This document shows positions 26,087 to 33,964 of a DNA stretch of 64,000 nt, piece after piece. Under the pieces are notes generated by a model, which was not told where the DNA came from, made no database searches, and saw only the letters and a list, made by a program, of their open reading frames with translations. The stretch is from Gemmatimonadota bacterium (GTDB lineage: Bacteria > Gemmatimonadota > Gemmatimonadetes > Gemmatimonadales > GWC2-71-9). A program made the translations under genes and the position numbers. The stretch is taken from contig JANYLJ010000046.1 of assembly GCA_025357945.1 (NCBI GenBank), positions 123,802 to 187,801 of the forward strand. The letters are read 5' to 3'. Numbering within the stretch: the first letter of the stretch is position 1; every line of letters starts with the position of its first letter.

Positions 26087-28320
26087 AAAGCAACATGCGC
26101 CTCTTGCCAACACTAGCAATCGCGCTGATGAACCCGGCCATCGCGCCGGCACAGCAATCATCGAGTCGGCCGGCAGTGGACCTCAACGCCGCTGCTGCCC
26201 TCGTCGCGCGGGTGGTCCCCGGTCACGCCCAGCGCTTCACGCTTGCGGCAATCCCCGATTCGGCTGGACTCGACGTCTTCGAGGTGGAGAGCCGCAACGA
26301 CCGGATCGTGCTGCGCGGCTCGAGCGGGGTGGCGATCGCTTCGGCACTCAATTGGTACCTCGAACATGTCGCAGGGGTCGAGGTGACCATCCCGCTCCGA
26401 CCGATTTACCTTGTCGCACCGTTGCCGGTCGTTGCGGCGAAGGTGCACGTGGTGACGCCCTTTCGTGTCCGCTACTTCTTCAACTATTGCACGTTCTCCT
26501 ACAGTATGGCGTGGTGGGACTGGGCGGAATGGCAGCGGATGATCGACTGGATGGCGCTCAAGGGGATCAACACGCCGCTGGCCGCCACCGGCCAGGAGGG
26601 GACCTGGCGACTGGTGCTGCGCGATCTCGGCTTCAGCGACAAGCTCATCGCCGACTTCCTGGTCGGCCCCGCGTACCTGCCGTGGGGCTGGATGGGAAAT
26701 ATCGACGGGCTCGGTGGCCCATTGCCGGCACGCTGGATCGACGACCACGTGCAACTTGAGCGGCAGATTCTTGCGCGGGAGCGTTCGCTCGGCATGACAC
26801 CGGTGTTGCAGGGGTTCACCGGCCACGTGCCGGCGTCGATCAAACAGGTCTTTCCAGACGCGAAGATTCACCAGACCGGCGACTGGTCAGCCGGCTTTTC
26901 CGGCACGTGGTTCCTCGATCCGCTGGATCCACTCTTTCAGCGGATCGGCAAGCGATTCATCGAACGCCAGACCGAACTCTTCGGCACCGATCATTACTAC
27001 GCCGCCGACAGCTTCAACGAAATCGATCCGCCGTCGGACGATCCTGTGTTTCTCGCCGGGATGGGACGCGCCGTCTACCAGTCGATGCGTTCGGCCGACA
27101 CCGCGTCGGTGTGGGTGCTGCAAGGATGGTTCCTCTATTATCAGGCGAAGTTCTGGAAGGAGCCTCAGGCGCGCGCCCTGCTGGGAGCCGTGCCCGATGA
27201 CAGAATGCTCGTGCTCGACCTGTGGGGAGATCGCCATCCGGTGTGGCGGCAGCGCGAGGCGTTCTATGGCAAGCCATGGATCTGGAACGTGCTCTACAAC
27301 TTTGGTGGCAAGACGAGTCTCAACGGCGACCTCCCGAAGATCGCGGCGAATCTCGCCGATGTGCTGTCAAGTCCGGCAAGGGGGATGTTGTCCGGACTCG
27401 GCATGATGATGGAGGGGCTCGGTGCTAATCCCATTGTCCCAGGCTTTGTGATGGACATGAACTGGCGATCACAGGTCCCCACGGTGGCGGGGTGGACCGA
27501 GGAATACGTGACGCGCCGGTACCGGACGGCGAACGCGAGCGCGTGGGCGGCGTGGCAGATGCTCCTCGCCACGGCCTACCGCTCGACGGCGCAGACGGGA
27601 ACCTTCCTCGCCGAACGCCCGGGTTTCTACGATCCGAAGGCGACCTATCGCACCGAACCAAACGCGCCCTATCCCGTGAACGCGCTCGCCGCAGCGCTCG
27701 ACACGCTGCTCGCAGCCGCACCCGCGCTCGGCGGCAACGACGCCTACCGCTATGACGTGGTCAATCTCGCGCGACAGGCGATCGGTCAACTTGGTGTTCC
27801 GGCGGTGAACGCGGTGGAGGAAGCCTTCAAGCGCAAGGATCGACGCGCACTGATTGTGGCGGAGGCGAAGGTCGTCGGGCTGCTGCGGGACCTCGACAAA
27901 CTGGCGGGAACGCGTGAGGAGTTCCTGCTCGGTCGGTGGCTCGAGGATGCCAAGCGGTGGGGGAAGACGCCGGCAGAGCGCGATCTCTACGAGTGGAATG
28001 CGCGCAACATCATCACGCTGTGGGGAACCAAGTGCACTGAGGGTGAAAACGACGATCTCAACCTGTATGCGTACAAGGAGTGGCAGGGGATGTTCACGAG
28101 GTACTACCTGCCGCGCTGGCACGCGTTCTTCACGCGACTCAACCAATCACTCGACGCGGGGACCGAGTTCGACCGGCGCCCGTTCGCCGCCGAAATGTGT
28201 CAATGGGAACAGGGATGGTCGCACGGGCATGACGTGTTCCGGACCACGCCGCGGGGTGACGAACTCGCGGTCGCACGCCGACTTCTGGAAAAATACCGCG
28301 CTGATCTCGCACTCCCCTAA
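26083..28320 (+). CDS. GH89 alpha-N-acetylglucosaminidase (NAGLU-like), secreted
   Basis: 745 aa. A signal peptide ends near residue 24 (IAPAQQ). The order matches NAGLU: an N-terminal small alpha/beta domain (about 30-120), a TIM barrel (about 125-460) and an all-helical C-terminal domain. Catalytic glutamates are likely Glu313 (DSFNEIDPP) and Glu444 (MMMEGLGANP), 131 apart, against 130 in human NAGLU (Glu316/Glu446). It removes terminal alpha-linked GlcNAc, as in heparan sulphate or mucin-type glycans. Its UAA stop overlaps the stop of a convergent permease remnant. It is coupled to the upstream MBL hydrolase. Confidence 0.93.
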   Translation: MKSNMRLLPTLAIALMNPAIAPAQQSSSRPAVDLNAAAALVARVVPGHAQRFTLAAIPDSAGLDVFEVESRNDRIVLRGSSGVAIASALNWYLEHVAGVEVTIPLRPIYLVAPLPVVAAKVHVVTPFRVRYFFNYCTFSYSMAWWDWAEWQRMIDWMALKGINTPLAATGQEGTWRLVLRDLGFSDKLIADFLVGPAYLPWGWMGNIDGLGGPLPARWIDDHVQLERQILARERSLGMTPVLQGFTGHVPASIKQVFPDAKIHQTGDWSAGFSGTWFLDPLDPLFQRIGKRFIERQTELFGTDHYYAADSFNEIDPPSDDPVFLAGMGRAVYQSMRSADTASVWVLQGWFLYYQAKFWKEPQARALLGAVPDDRMLVLDLWGDRHPVWRQREAFYGKPWIWNVLYNFGGKTSLNGDLPKIAANLADVLSSPARGMLSGLGMMMEGLGANPIVPGFVMDMNWRSQVPTVAGWTEEYVTRRYRTANASAWAAWQMLLATAYRSTAQTGTFLAERPGFYDPKATYRTEPNAPYPVNALAAALDTLLAAAPALGGNDAYRYDVVNLARQAIGQLGVPAVNAVEEAFKRKDRRALIVAEAKVVGLLRDLDKLAGTREEFLLGRWLEDAKRWGKTPAERDLYEWNARNIITLWGTKCTEGENDDLNLYAYKEWQGMFTRYYLPRWHAFFTRLNQSLDAGTEFDRRPFAAEMCQWEQGWSHGHDVFRTTPRGDELAVARRLLEKYRADLALP

Positions 28321-28629
28321 GCACCTGGCCCGTGAGCGGGTGCCGTCGTCCGTGCTCGCGTGCGGTATCCAACAAACAACGCGACACCGATCGCGTTGGT
28401 CAGCACAATGAGGCCCGAGAGCTTCAGTGCGAAGCCCCCAGAGTGGAATCGCGAACAGCACCCGGTAGGTGAGCGAATAGAACAGTCCGGAGGCGTTCCA
28501 CAACAGCTGGAATGCTTCCTGCTTGCCGACGCCGATCATTCCGACCACGGCGAGCACACGCGTGACCGCGCCCACGAAGAGGATGGAATTGACAGGCGTC
28601 CGGTATCTCGCGTGCAGCCGGGTGAACCA
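28317..28629 (-). pseudogene. C-terminal remnant of an APC-type amino-acid permease, frameshifted
   Basis: One minus frame gives WFTRLHARYRTPVNSILF, GMIGVGKQEAFQLLWNASGL and FYSLTYRVLFAIPL, which is the order of the last helices in APC-superfamily permeases. At the CCCCC run near 28435-28440 the reading shifts and continues in another frame with FALKLSGLIVLTNAIGVALF to a TAG at 28319. The N-terminal three quarters are absent because the FHA-PrsW gene ends directly upstream. So the gene is both truncated and frameshifted. Its stop overlaps the GH89 stop. Confidence 0.65.
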
Positions 28630-28635
28630 TTGCGG

Positions 28636-29961
28636 CTACTGGGCGGGAGTTGCCGCGGGTGTGGCCTGCGCCTCCCGCACCTGCTTGAGTCCGCTCTGGA
28701 TCATGCCGAGCACCAGCAGCCAGGCGCAGGCGCCGAGCGCGATGTACTTGCTGTACAACGGCGGGTGCCACGGCGAGTTCCATACCATGTGCATCGCCAT
28801 GCAGACGAGCAGGACGCGGATGAATCGCGGATCGGCCAGCATCTCGCGGCGAAACGGCTGATCGCCGCGGACGCGCCAGAGGGCCGCACCGACCAGGCCA
28901 GTCCACAGCACATGCCCACCAAGGACGCTCAACACGCCGCGTTCCATGATCGTCTGGCGCATCGCTTCAATGCTGCCGCCATCCCCGATTGCGGCATCGA
29001 GCGCATAACCAGCGGACTCGAACACGGCGAAGCCAGTGCCCACGGTAGCGCCGAACAACAAGCCGTTCAGTGTCCAGCGGAAACGTGCCTTGCTCGCGAC
29101 CAGGAGCAACGTGAGCGCCTTGCCGGTTTCCTCGATGATGCCGGCGCTCGCCGCGCCAAGCCAGTTGGAGAGGCCAGTCCACTGGAAGAAGAAGAGCGAT
29201 ACGACAATCGACGCCAGCCCACCGATCAGGAGCAGCTTGATCACCTGATACAGCGATACGTTGCGCGGAACGTTCACTTCGAAGAAGAAGATCAGCAGCG
29301 AAAGCGGCACCGCCACCGAGCCGATCATCATCAGGCCGGGGATCAGGTTGTCATTCTGGAAGTGGTTCCACGCGAGCACGAACAGGACGTACAGCCCGAC
29401 CGTGAAGGTGAAGACGCGGGCGAACACCCACGGCTTCGGCCACTGCCCATCGATCGCGGACAACGGTGGCGTCGTGGCGAGCGTTCCGACGGTGAAATAC
29501 GTTTCGACGTCCTCATCCGCGTGCTTCTTGGTGACATCAGCGAACATCTCGCGGGCGTCCCACTCGCCCGGCTTCTCGATTCCGGCGGCGTTCGAGAGGT
29601 GATCACCCAACCGATTCACGAACCCCATCATGGATGGCGCCGCACCCGGGGCGTACACCTCCCAGAGTGAACGACCGAGCCGAACCTGCTGGCCACCGGT
29701 GAGCACCGCCTCGGCAACGGCGTGTCCGTCCACGAAGGGTAGCAGCTCCGCGAGACCCTTGATGCGAAGCCGGGCGCCGTCGAAGCGCAGCGTCGCGAAT
29801 CGCTCGGTCACGTCCGGATCGTCGCTCAGGAGATTAGCGCTGGCGTCCGTGCCTACCAGCGCTTCGGTCGCCGTCAAGGCGAGCCGCTTGCCGCGGTCGG
29901 GGCCGGCGATGCAGACGAAGAGGAAAACGGATGACATGGCAGGCGCGGTTTCGAGGGTCAT
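28636..29961 (-). CDS. FHA-domain protein fused to PrsW-family intramembrane protease
   Basis: 441 aa from the ATG at 29961 (GGAG upstream). Residues about 10-100 form a forkhead-associated-like sandwich (CIAGPDRGKRLALTATEALVG, then a strand-rich region to LGRSLWEVY), which would bind phosphothreonine. After a linker come about eight membrane helices with PrsW/CAAX-protease signatures: the EExxK motif in IIEETGKAL, FESAGYAL, and His residues in GGHVLW and HMVWNSPW. PrsW proteases cut transmembrane anti-sigma factors in other bacteria. Here the FHA part would allow control by Ser/Thr kinases. Its substrate is unknown. Confidence 0.85.
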   Translation of the reverse strand: MTLETAPAMSSVFLFVCIAGPDRGKRLALTATEALVGTDASANLLSDDPDVTERFATLRFDGARLRIKGLAELLPFVDGHAVAEAVLTGGQQVRLGRSLWEVYAPGAAPSMMGFVNRLGDHLSNAAGIEKPGEWDAREMFADVTKKHADEDVETYFTVGTLATTPPLSAIDGQWPKPWVFARVFTFTVGLYVLFVLAWNHFQNDNLIPGLMMIGSVAVPLSLLIFFFEVNVPRNVSLYQVIKLLLIGGLASIVVSLFFFQWTGLSNWLGAASAGIIEETGKALTLLLVASKARFRWTLNGLLFGATVGTGFAVFESAGYALDAAIGDGGSIEAMRQTIMERGVLSVLGGHVLWTGLVGAALWRVRGDQPFRREMLADPRFIRVLLVCMAMHMVWNSPWHPPLYSKYIALGACAWLLVLGMIQSGLKQVREAQATPAATPAQ

Positions 29962-30237
29962 GTTCTCCGCTTGTGCTTCGCACAGGAGGGGTGATTGGCC
30001 GCGTGGCTGAACGGGAGCGCGTACCTGATATTCTATCGCCGGTGGCGCAAAGCGCCAGAGCTTGTCGGCCAAATCGTTGCCTCAATCGACGGAACCGCCC
30101 GCGGGAAGAATTGTCGGGGCGAGTTATTCGCCGCCAAGGTGCGGCGCAGGGCGTAGCGAAGACATCTCGCCGATCGCGCGCCGCGGCGATAGCTTTCCGG
30201 ATCAAACCCGACCATACCTTACCGGTTCGGAGTCCCC

Positions 30238-31203
30238 ATGCGCTCGACACTCGCGCCGAGTTCCCTCGAGGCGATCCGCCGCGCGCGGCAACGCATCGCC
30301 GGCATTGCGATCCGCACTCCGGTCGTGGCACTCGCCGCCGCGCCAGGTCCCGCCCGAATCGTCCTCAAGCTCGAGAGTCTCCAGCCGATCGGTTCGTTCA
30401 AGTTGCGCGGTGCCGCCAACGCCATGGCACTCGCGAGGCGCGAGGCGCTGGCACACGGCGTGTACACTGCCAGTGCCGGAAACATGGCGCAGGGGGTGGC
30501 GTGGTGCGCCCGCCACCTCGGCGTGCGCTGCCGTGTGATCGTGCCGGAAACGGCCCCCGATAACAAGATCGCCGCAATTCAACGCCTCGGCGGTGAAGTG
30601 ATCAAGGTGCCGTTCGACGACTGGTGGCGGGCGATGATCGATCACGGTTACCCCGGCATGGACGGGTTCTTCATCCACCCGTTTGCCAACGCGGCGGTCA
30701 TGGCAGGCAACGCGACCATTGGCCTGGAACTGCTGGAGGACGAACCGCGCGTGGACGCCGTGCTGGTGCCATGGGGCGGCGGCGGATTGGCGTGCGGCAT
30801 CGCATCGGCATTGCGAGCGGTCGCACCGAATGTTCGTGTCTTTGCGGTGGAACTCGATGTTGCAGCACCACTCTCTGCGTCATTCGCGCGCGGCGAGGCA
30901 ACTTCGATCACGCCGAAGCGCACATTCGTCGACGGTATCGGCGGCCGGAGTGTCGCGCCGGAGATGTTCGCGCTGGCGCAAACCCTGCTCGCCGGCGTGC
31001 TTCAGGTCTCACTCGCTCAGGTGGCGGCGGCCGTCCGGCAGCTGGCCGAGCAGAACCGCGTCGTCGCCGAGGGGGCGGGTGCCGCACCAGTGGCTGCCGC
31101 CTTGGCCGGGGTGCCAGACGCCTCGTGTATTGCCAGCGTCGTCAGCGGCGGAAACATCGACAGCGCCACACTCACCACCGTTCTTCGCGGCGAGATTCCT
31201 TGA
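30238..31203 (+). CDS. Threonine/serine dehydratase paralogue (PLP fold II)
   Basis: 321 aa. PLP lysine Lys54 in GSFKLRGAAN, SAGNMAQGVAW near 79-90, a WGGGGLACG phosphate loop near 180-188, and a C-terminal SGGN. It resembles the protein at 524 but differs in several conserved places (SAGNMAQ instead of SAGNHAQ, GYPGMDGFFIHPFA). No ACT domain. It may act on threonine, serine or a related beta-hydroxy amino acid. RidA, which clears the enamine/imine by-products of such enzymes, follows 21 bp downstream, a classical functional pairing. It is divergent from FHA-PrsW. Confidence 0.88.
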   Translation: MRSTLAPSSLEAIRRARQRIAGIAIRTPVVALAAAPGPARIVLKLESLQPIGSFKLRGAANAMALARREALAHGVYTASAGNMAQGVAWCARHLGVRCRVIVPETAPDNKIAAIQRLGGEVIKVPFDDWWRAMIDHGYPGMDGFFIHPFANAAVMAGNATIGLELLEDEPRVDAVLVPWGGGGLACGIASALRAVAPNVRVFAVELDVAAPLSASFARGEATSITPKRTFVDGIGGRSVAPEMFALAQTLLAGVLQVSLAQVAAAVRQLAEQNRVVAEGAGAAPVAAALAGVPDASCIASVVSGGNIDSATLTTVLRGEIP

Positions 31204-31224
31204 TCCACAACCACCGGAGTCACC

Positions 31225-31623
31225 ATGTCTGCTGATCGTGCTCCCGATGTCGAATTCTATCCGCTGTCCGCCGGCGTGCGCCTCCCGTTTTCCGAGGCGG
31301 TGCGGGTAGGGTCGCTGCTCTACCTGTCCGGGCAGATGGGCACCGACGGATCCGGAAAGCTGGTTCCCGGGGGGATCGAAGCCGAGACCCATCAGGTTCT
31401 CGCGAACGTCGGTGCCGTGCTGGAACGCCACGGCTCGTCGATGGACCGGGTGGTCAAGTGTCTGGTAATGCTCGCCGACATGGCCGAGTGGCCGGCGATG
31501 AACACGGTGTACCTGGAGCATTTTGCGTCGCCACTTCCGGCGCGCAGTGCCTTCGGCGCCAGCGGACTCGCGCTGGGTGGCCGGATCGAACTGGAGTGTA
31601 TTGCGGTGGTGGGCGACCGATAG
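31225..31623 (+). CDS. ridA: RidA family enamine/imine deaminase
   Basis: 132 aa, start fixed by CGGAG. Hydrolyses reactive 2-aminoacrylate and related imines made by PLP dehydratases. The catalytic arginine is Arg107 in PARSAFGA, aligned with Arg105 of E. coli RidA. The C-terminal GGRIELECIAVV strand is typical. The spacing to the dehydratase gene (21 bp) supports co-expression. It forms trimers in the family. Confidence 0.92.
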   Translation: MSADRAPDVEFYPLSAGVRLPFSEAVRVGSLLYLSGQMGTDGSGKLVPGGIEAETHQVLANVGAVLERHGSSMDRVVKCLVMLADMAEWPAMNTVYLEHFASPLPARSAFGASGLALGGRIELECIAVVGDR

Positions 31624-31688
31624 ACCTGGAGGGCGCTATCTTTCCCGGCTGAACATCCGGTACTCCACCACCCGATCGGACCGCCCAG

Positions 31689-32072
31689 ATGCCCTCAGCG
31701 ATCAAGCACGCCTGGAACGCCACCGACCTCGAGCAGATGAGCTCGCTGATTTCGCGCAAGCTCATCCACCTTGATCGACTGATGTTGGCGCAGGTATTCC
31801 TGAAGACCGGTGCCGTCGTTCCGGCGCACGAGCACCACAACGAACAGGGGACCTACATCATCGAAGGATGCCTGCGCTTCTGGCTCGGTGAGCACGCCGA
31901 CGCGCCGGCCGACGAGTACGTGGACATTCATGCTGGCGAGGTGCTGATGATCCCCGGCGGGGTTCGCCATCGGGCGCTCGCGCTCGCGGACACGCTGGAT
32001 CTCGATGTGTTCACGCCGCCGCGCGAGGATTGGCTGGCCAGGACTGATGATTACCTGCGGGGGCCGAAGTAG
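31689..32072 (+). CDS. Cupin-fold protein
   Basis: 127 aa single-domain cupin. Metal motif 1 is PAHEHHNEQGTYIIEG (His47, His49, Glu52 likely ligands). Motif 2 is MIPGGVRHRALAL with the second His cluster. The N-terminus is a short helix, and no DNA-binding domain is present. Such proteins are small oxygenases, isomerases or sensors. It sits 2 bp before the SDR gene, so the two are likely co-translated. Substrate unknown. Confidence 0.85.
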   Translation: MPSAIKHAWNATDLEQMSSLISRKLIHLDRLMLAQVFLKTGAVVPAHEHHNEQGTYIIEGCLRFWLGEHADAPADEYVDIHAGEVLMIPGGVRHRALALADTLDLDVFTPPREDWLARTDDYLRGPK

Positions 32073-32073
32073 C

Positions 32074-32862
32074 ATGGACCTCGGACTTCGCGGCAAAGTC
32101 GTGCTGGTCTGTGGCGGAAGCCGGGGTATCGGCTTCGCGGCCGCCGAGGAGTTCGTGCGGGAGGGCGCCTCGGTCGCGATCTGTGCCCGGGACGCCGCTG
32201 CCCTCGAGCGGGCCAAGGAACGGCTGGCTGCGCATGGTGTGGCAGTGCTTGGCGTCGCGGCGGATCTCGCCACCGCTGATGGAATTGCGGGTACCATTGC
32301 ACAGGTCACCGCGTGGCACGACCACGTCGATATCCTGGTCACCAATACTGGCGGACCGCCGACGTCACCAGCGCTCGGTGCCGCTTGGCCGGCCTGGCAA
32401 CAGTCGATCGACCTGCTGCTTCGCAGTGTTGTTGAACTGACTCGGGCTTTCGTGCCCGGCATGCGAGAACGCAAGTGGGGTCGGGTGATCGGCATCACGT
32501 CGCTGGCGGTCAAGCAACCGGAACCGTCGCTGGTGCTGTCGAACTCGCTCCGCGCTGCGGTAACAGGATACTATCGGACACTCGCGAATGAGGTTGCGGT
32601 CGACGGCGTCACGGTGAATACGGTGCTTCCGGGGTATACGGAAACGGAACGTCTCACCGCGCTGGCCGACGCCGCGACGAAACGCACCGGTGAATCGCGC
32701 GAAGTAGTGTACGATCGCTGGCGCGCGGTGACACCGGCCGGTCGGCTCGGCCGCCCCGACGAGCTTGCCGCTGTCATCGCATTTCTGGCATCGGATCGCG
32801 CCGGATTCGTGACCGGGCAGGCGATTTGTGTGGATGGCGGCGCGGTGAGAAGCCTGTTGTGA
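32074..32862 (+). CDS. SDR-family oxidoreductase lacking the YxxxK pair
   Basis: 262 aa from the ATG at 32074; the longer reading from 32005 overlaps the cupin. Cofactor motif GGSRGIG at about 14-20, NTGG at 91-94, and Ser143 as the usual catalytic serine. The residues that should be Tyr and Lys, 13 and 17 positions on, are Ser156 and Arg160 (PSLVLSNSLRAA). This altered version occurs in a known divergent FabG-like subgroup, so it is likely a real family rather than a decayed enzyme. Whether it reduces, binds only, or has another mechanism is open. Confidence 0.87.
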   Translation: MDLGLRGKVVLVCGGSRGIGFAAAEEFVREGASVAICARDAAALERAKERLAAHGVAVLGVAADLATADGIAGTIAQVTAWHDHVDILVTNTGGPPTSPALGAAWPAWQQSIDLLLRSVVELTRAFVPGMRERKWGRVIGITSLAVKQPEPSLVLSNSLRAAVTGYYRTLANEVAVDGVTVNTVLPGYTETERLTALADAATKRTGESREVVYDRWRAVTPAGRLGRPDELAAVIAFLASDRAGFVTGQAICVDGGAVRSLL

Positions 32863-32865
32863 TAC

Positions 32866-32979
32866 TGTCGTCCTGAGCGTCGCGAAGGACCAGCGTGATG
32901 GTGACGACTCAGGGGACGACGCAAAACCAGGGATCAGTCGACGCGGCGACGCGGGTCCGTCGCTGCGTTCAGGACGACA
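32866..32979. repeat. Inverted repeat with GTCGTCCTGA ends in the ilvE leader
   Basis: An 11-bp arm TGTCGTCCTGA (32866-32876) is repeated perfectly inverted at 32969-32979. The left end continues GCGTCGCGAAGGAC, like the intergenic CATCCTGAGCG-AAGCGAAGGA palindromic repeats scattered in several bacterial phyla. It lies between the SDR and ilvE genes. Confidence 0.5.
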
Positions 32980-32996
32980 TACTCTCGAGAGGAATC

Positions 32997-33950
32997 ATGG
33001 CCAAGCTCACTCCCACCGAGTTCATCTGGCACGACGGTACCATGATCCGTTGGGAGGATGCGCACGTCCACGTCCTCAGCCATTCGATGCAGTTCGGCTC
33101 GTCGGTGTTCGAGGGCATCCGATGTTACAAGACACCGGCCGGGCCGGCAATCTTCCGCCTGCAGGATCACGTGCAGCGGATGATCAATTCGTGTCGCATC
33201 TACCGGATGGAGCTGCCGTACAGCGCAGCGGACCTGGTGACCGCCGCCTGCCAGGTGGTTGATCGCAACGCGATCGAAACCTGCTACGTGCGTCCGATGG
33301 TGCTTCGCGGCTACGGTGCGGCGGGGATGGTCCCGTTCGATTCGCCGGTCGAGGTGTACATCCCCTGTTGGCCGTGGGGTGAATACCTCGGACACGGTGC
33401 GCTCGAGAACGGCGTGGATGCCGGGGTGTCGAGCTGGCATCGCGTGGCGCCGAACACGATTCCCGCCGCCGCGAAGGTTGCCGGCAACTATCTCGGTGGC
33501 CAGTTGGTCAAGATGGAGGCGCTCGCCAACGGGTTCGATGAAGGGATCGCGCTCGGCCCCGCAGGCATGCTGAGCGAGGGGTCGGGCCAGAACGTCTTTG
33601 TCGTGCAGGGCGGCACGCTGTACACGCCGGCGATCGACGGCACGCTGCTCACGGGCATTACGCGCGCCACGATCCTGACACTGGCGCGCGATGCCGGCAT
33701 TCCCGTGGTGGAGCAACCGCTCGCGCGCGAGGTGCTGTACATGGCCGACGAGGTGTTCCTGACTGGCACCGCGTCGGAGGTGACACCGGTCCGGAGCGTC
33801 GACCGCATCAGCGTGGGAACTGGCACGCCGGGTCCGATCACCAGGCAACTGCAGCGCGAATACCTCGATATCGCCACCGGGGCCCGGGAGGACCGCTACG
33901 ATTGGCTCACCAACGTGCGGGCGGAAGCGGCGACGGCCGTCGCGACATAG
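32997..33950 (+). CDS. ilvE: Branched-chain amino-acid aminotransferase (class IV)
   Basis: 317 aa from the ATG at 32997 (GAGAGG upstream), preferred to a 34-residue upstream extension with no protein character. PLP lysine Lys160 in IPAAAKVAGNYL matches Lys159 of E. coli IlvE. Also HSMQFGSSVFEGIR near 29-42, YVRPMVLRGYG, SEGSGQNVFVV near 196-206 and TGTASEVTPV. Catalyses the last step of leucine, isoleucine and valine synthesis (glutamate as donor). It stands alone apart from the SDR behind it and the secreted protein downstream. Confidence 0.95.
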   Translation: MAKLTPTEFIWHDGTMIRWEDAHVHVLSHSMQFGSSVFEGIRCYKTPAGPAIFRLQDHVQRMINSCRIYRMELPYSAADLVTAACQVVDRNAIETCYVRPMVLRGYGAAGMVPFDSPVEVYIPCWPWGEYLGHGALENGVDAGVSSWHRVAPNTIPAAAKVAGNYLGGQLVKMEALANGFDEGIALGPAGMLSEGSGQNVFVVQGGTLYTPAIDGTLLTGITRATILTLARDAGIPVVEQPLAREVLYMADEVFLTGTASEVTPVRSVDRISVGTGTPGPITRQLQREYLDIATGAREDRYDWLTNVRAEAATAVAT

Positions 33951-33964
33951 GAGGCACCACCGTC

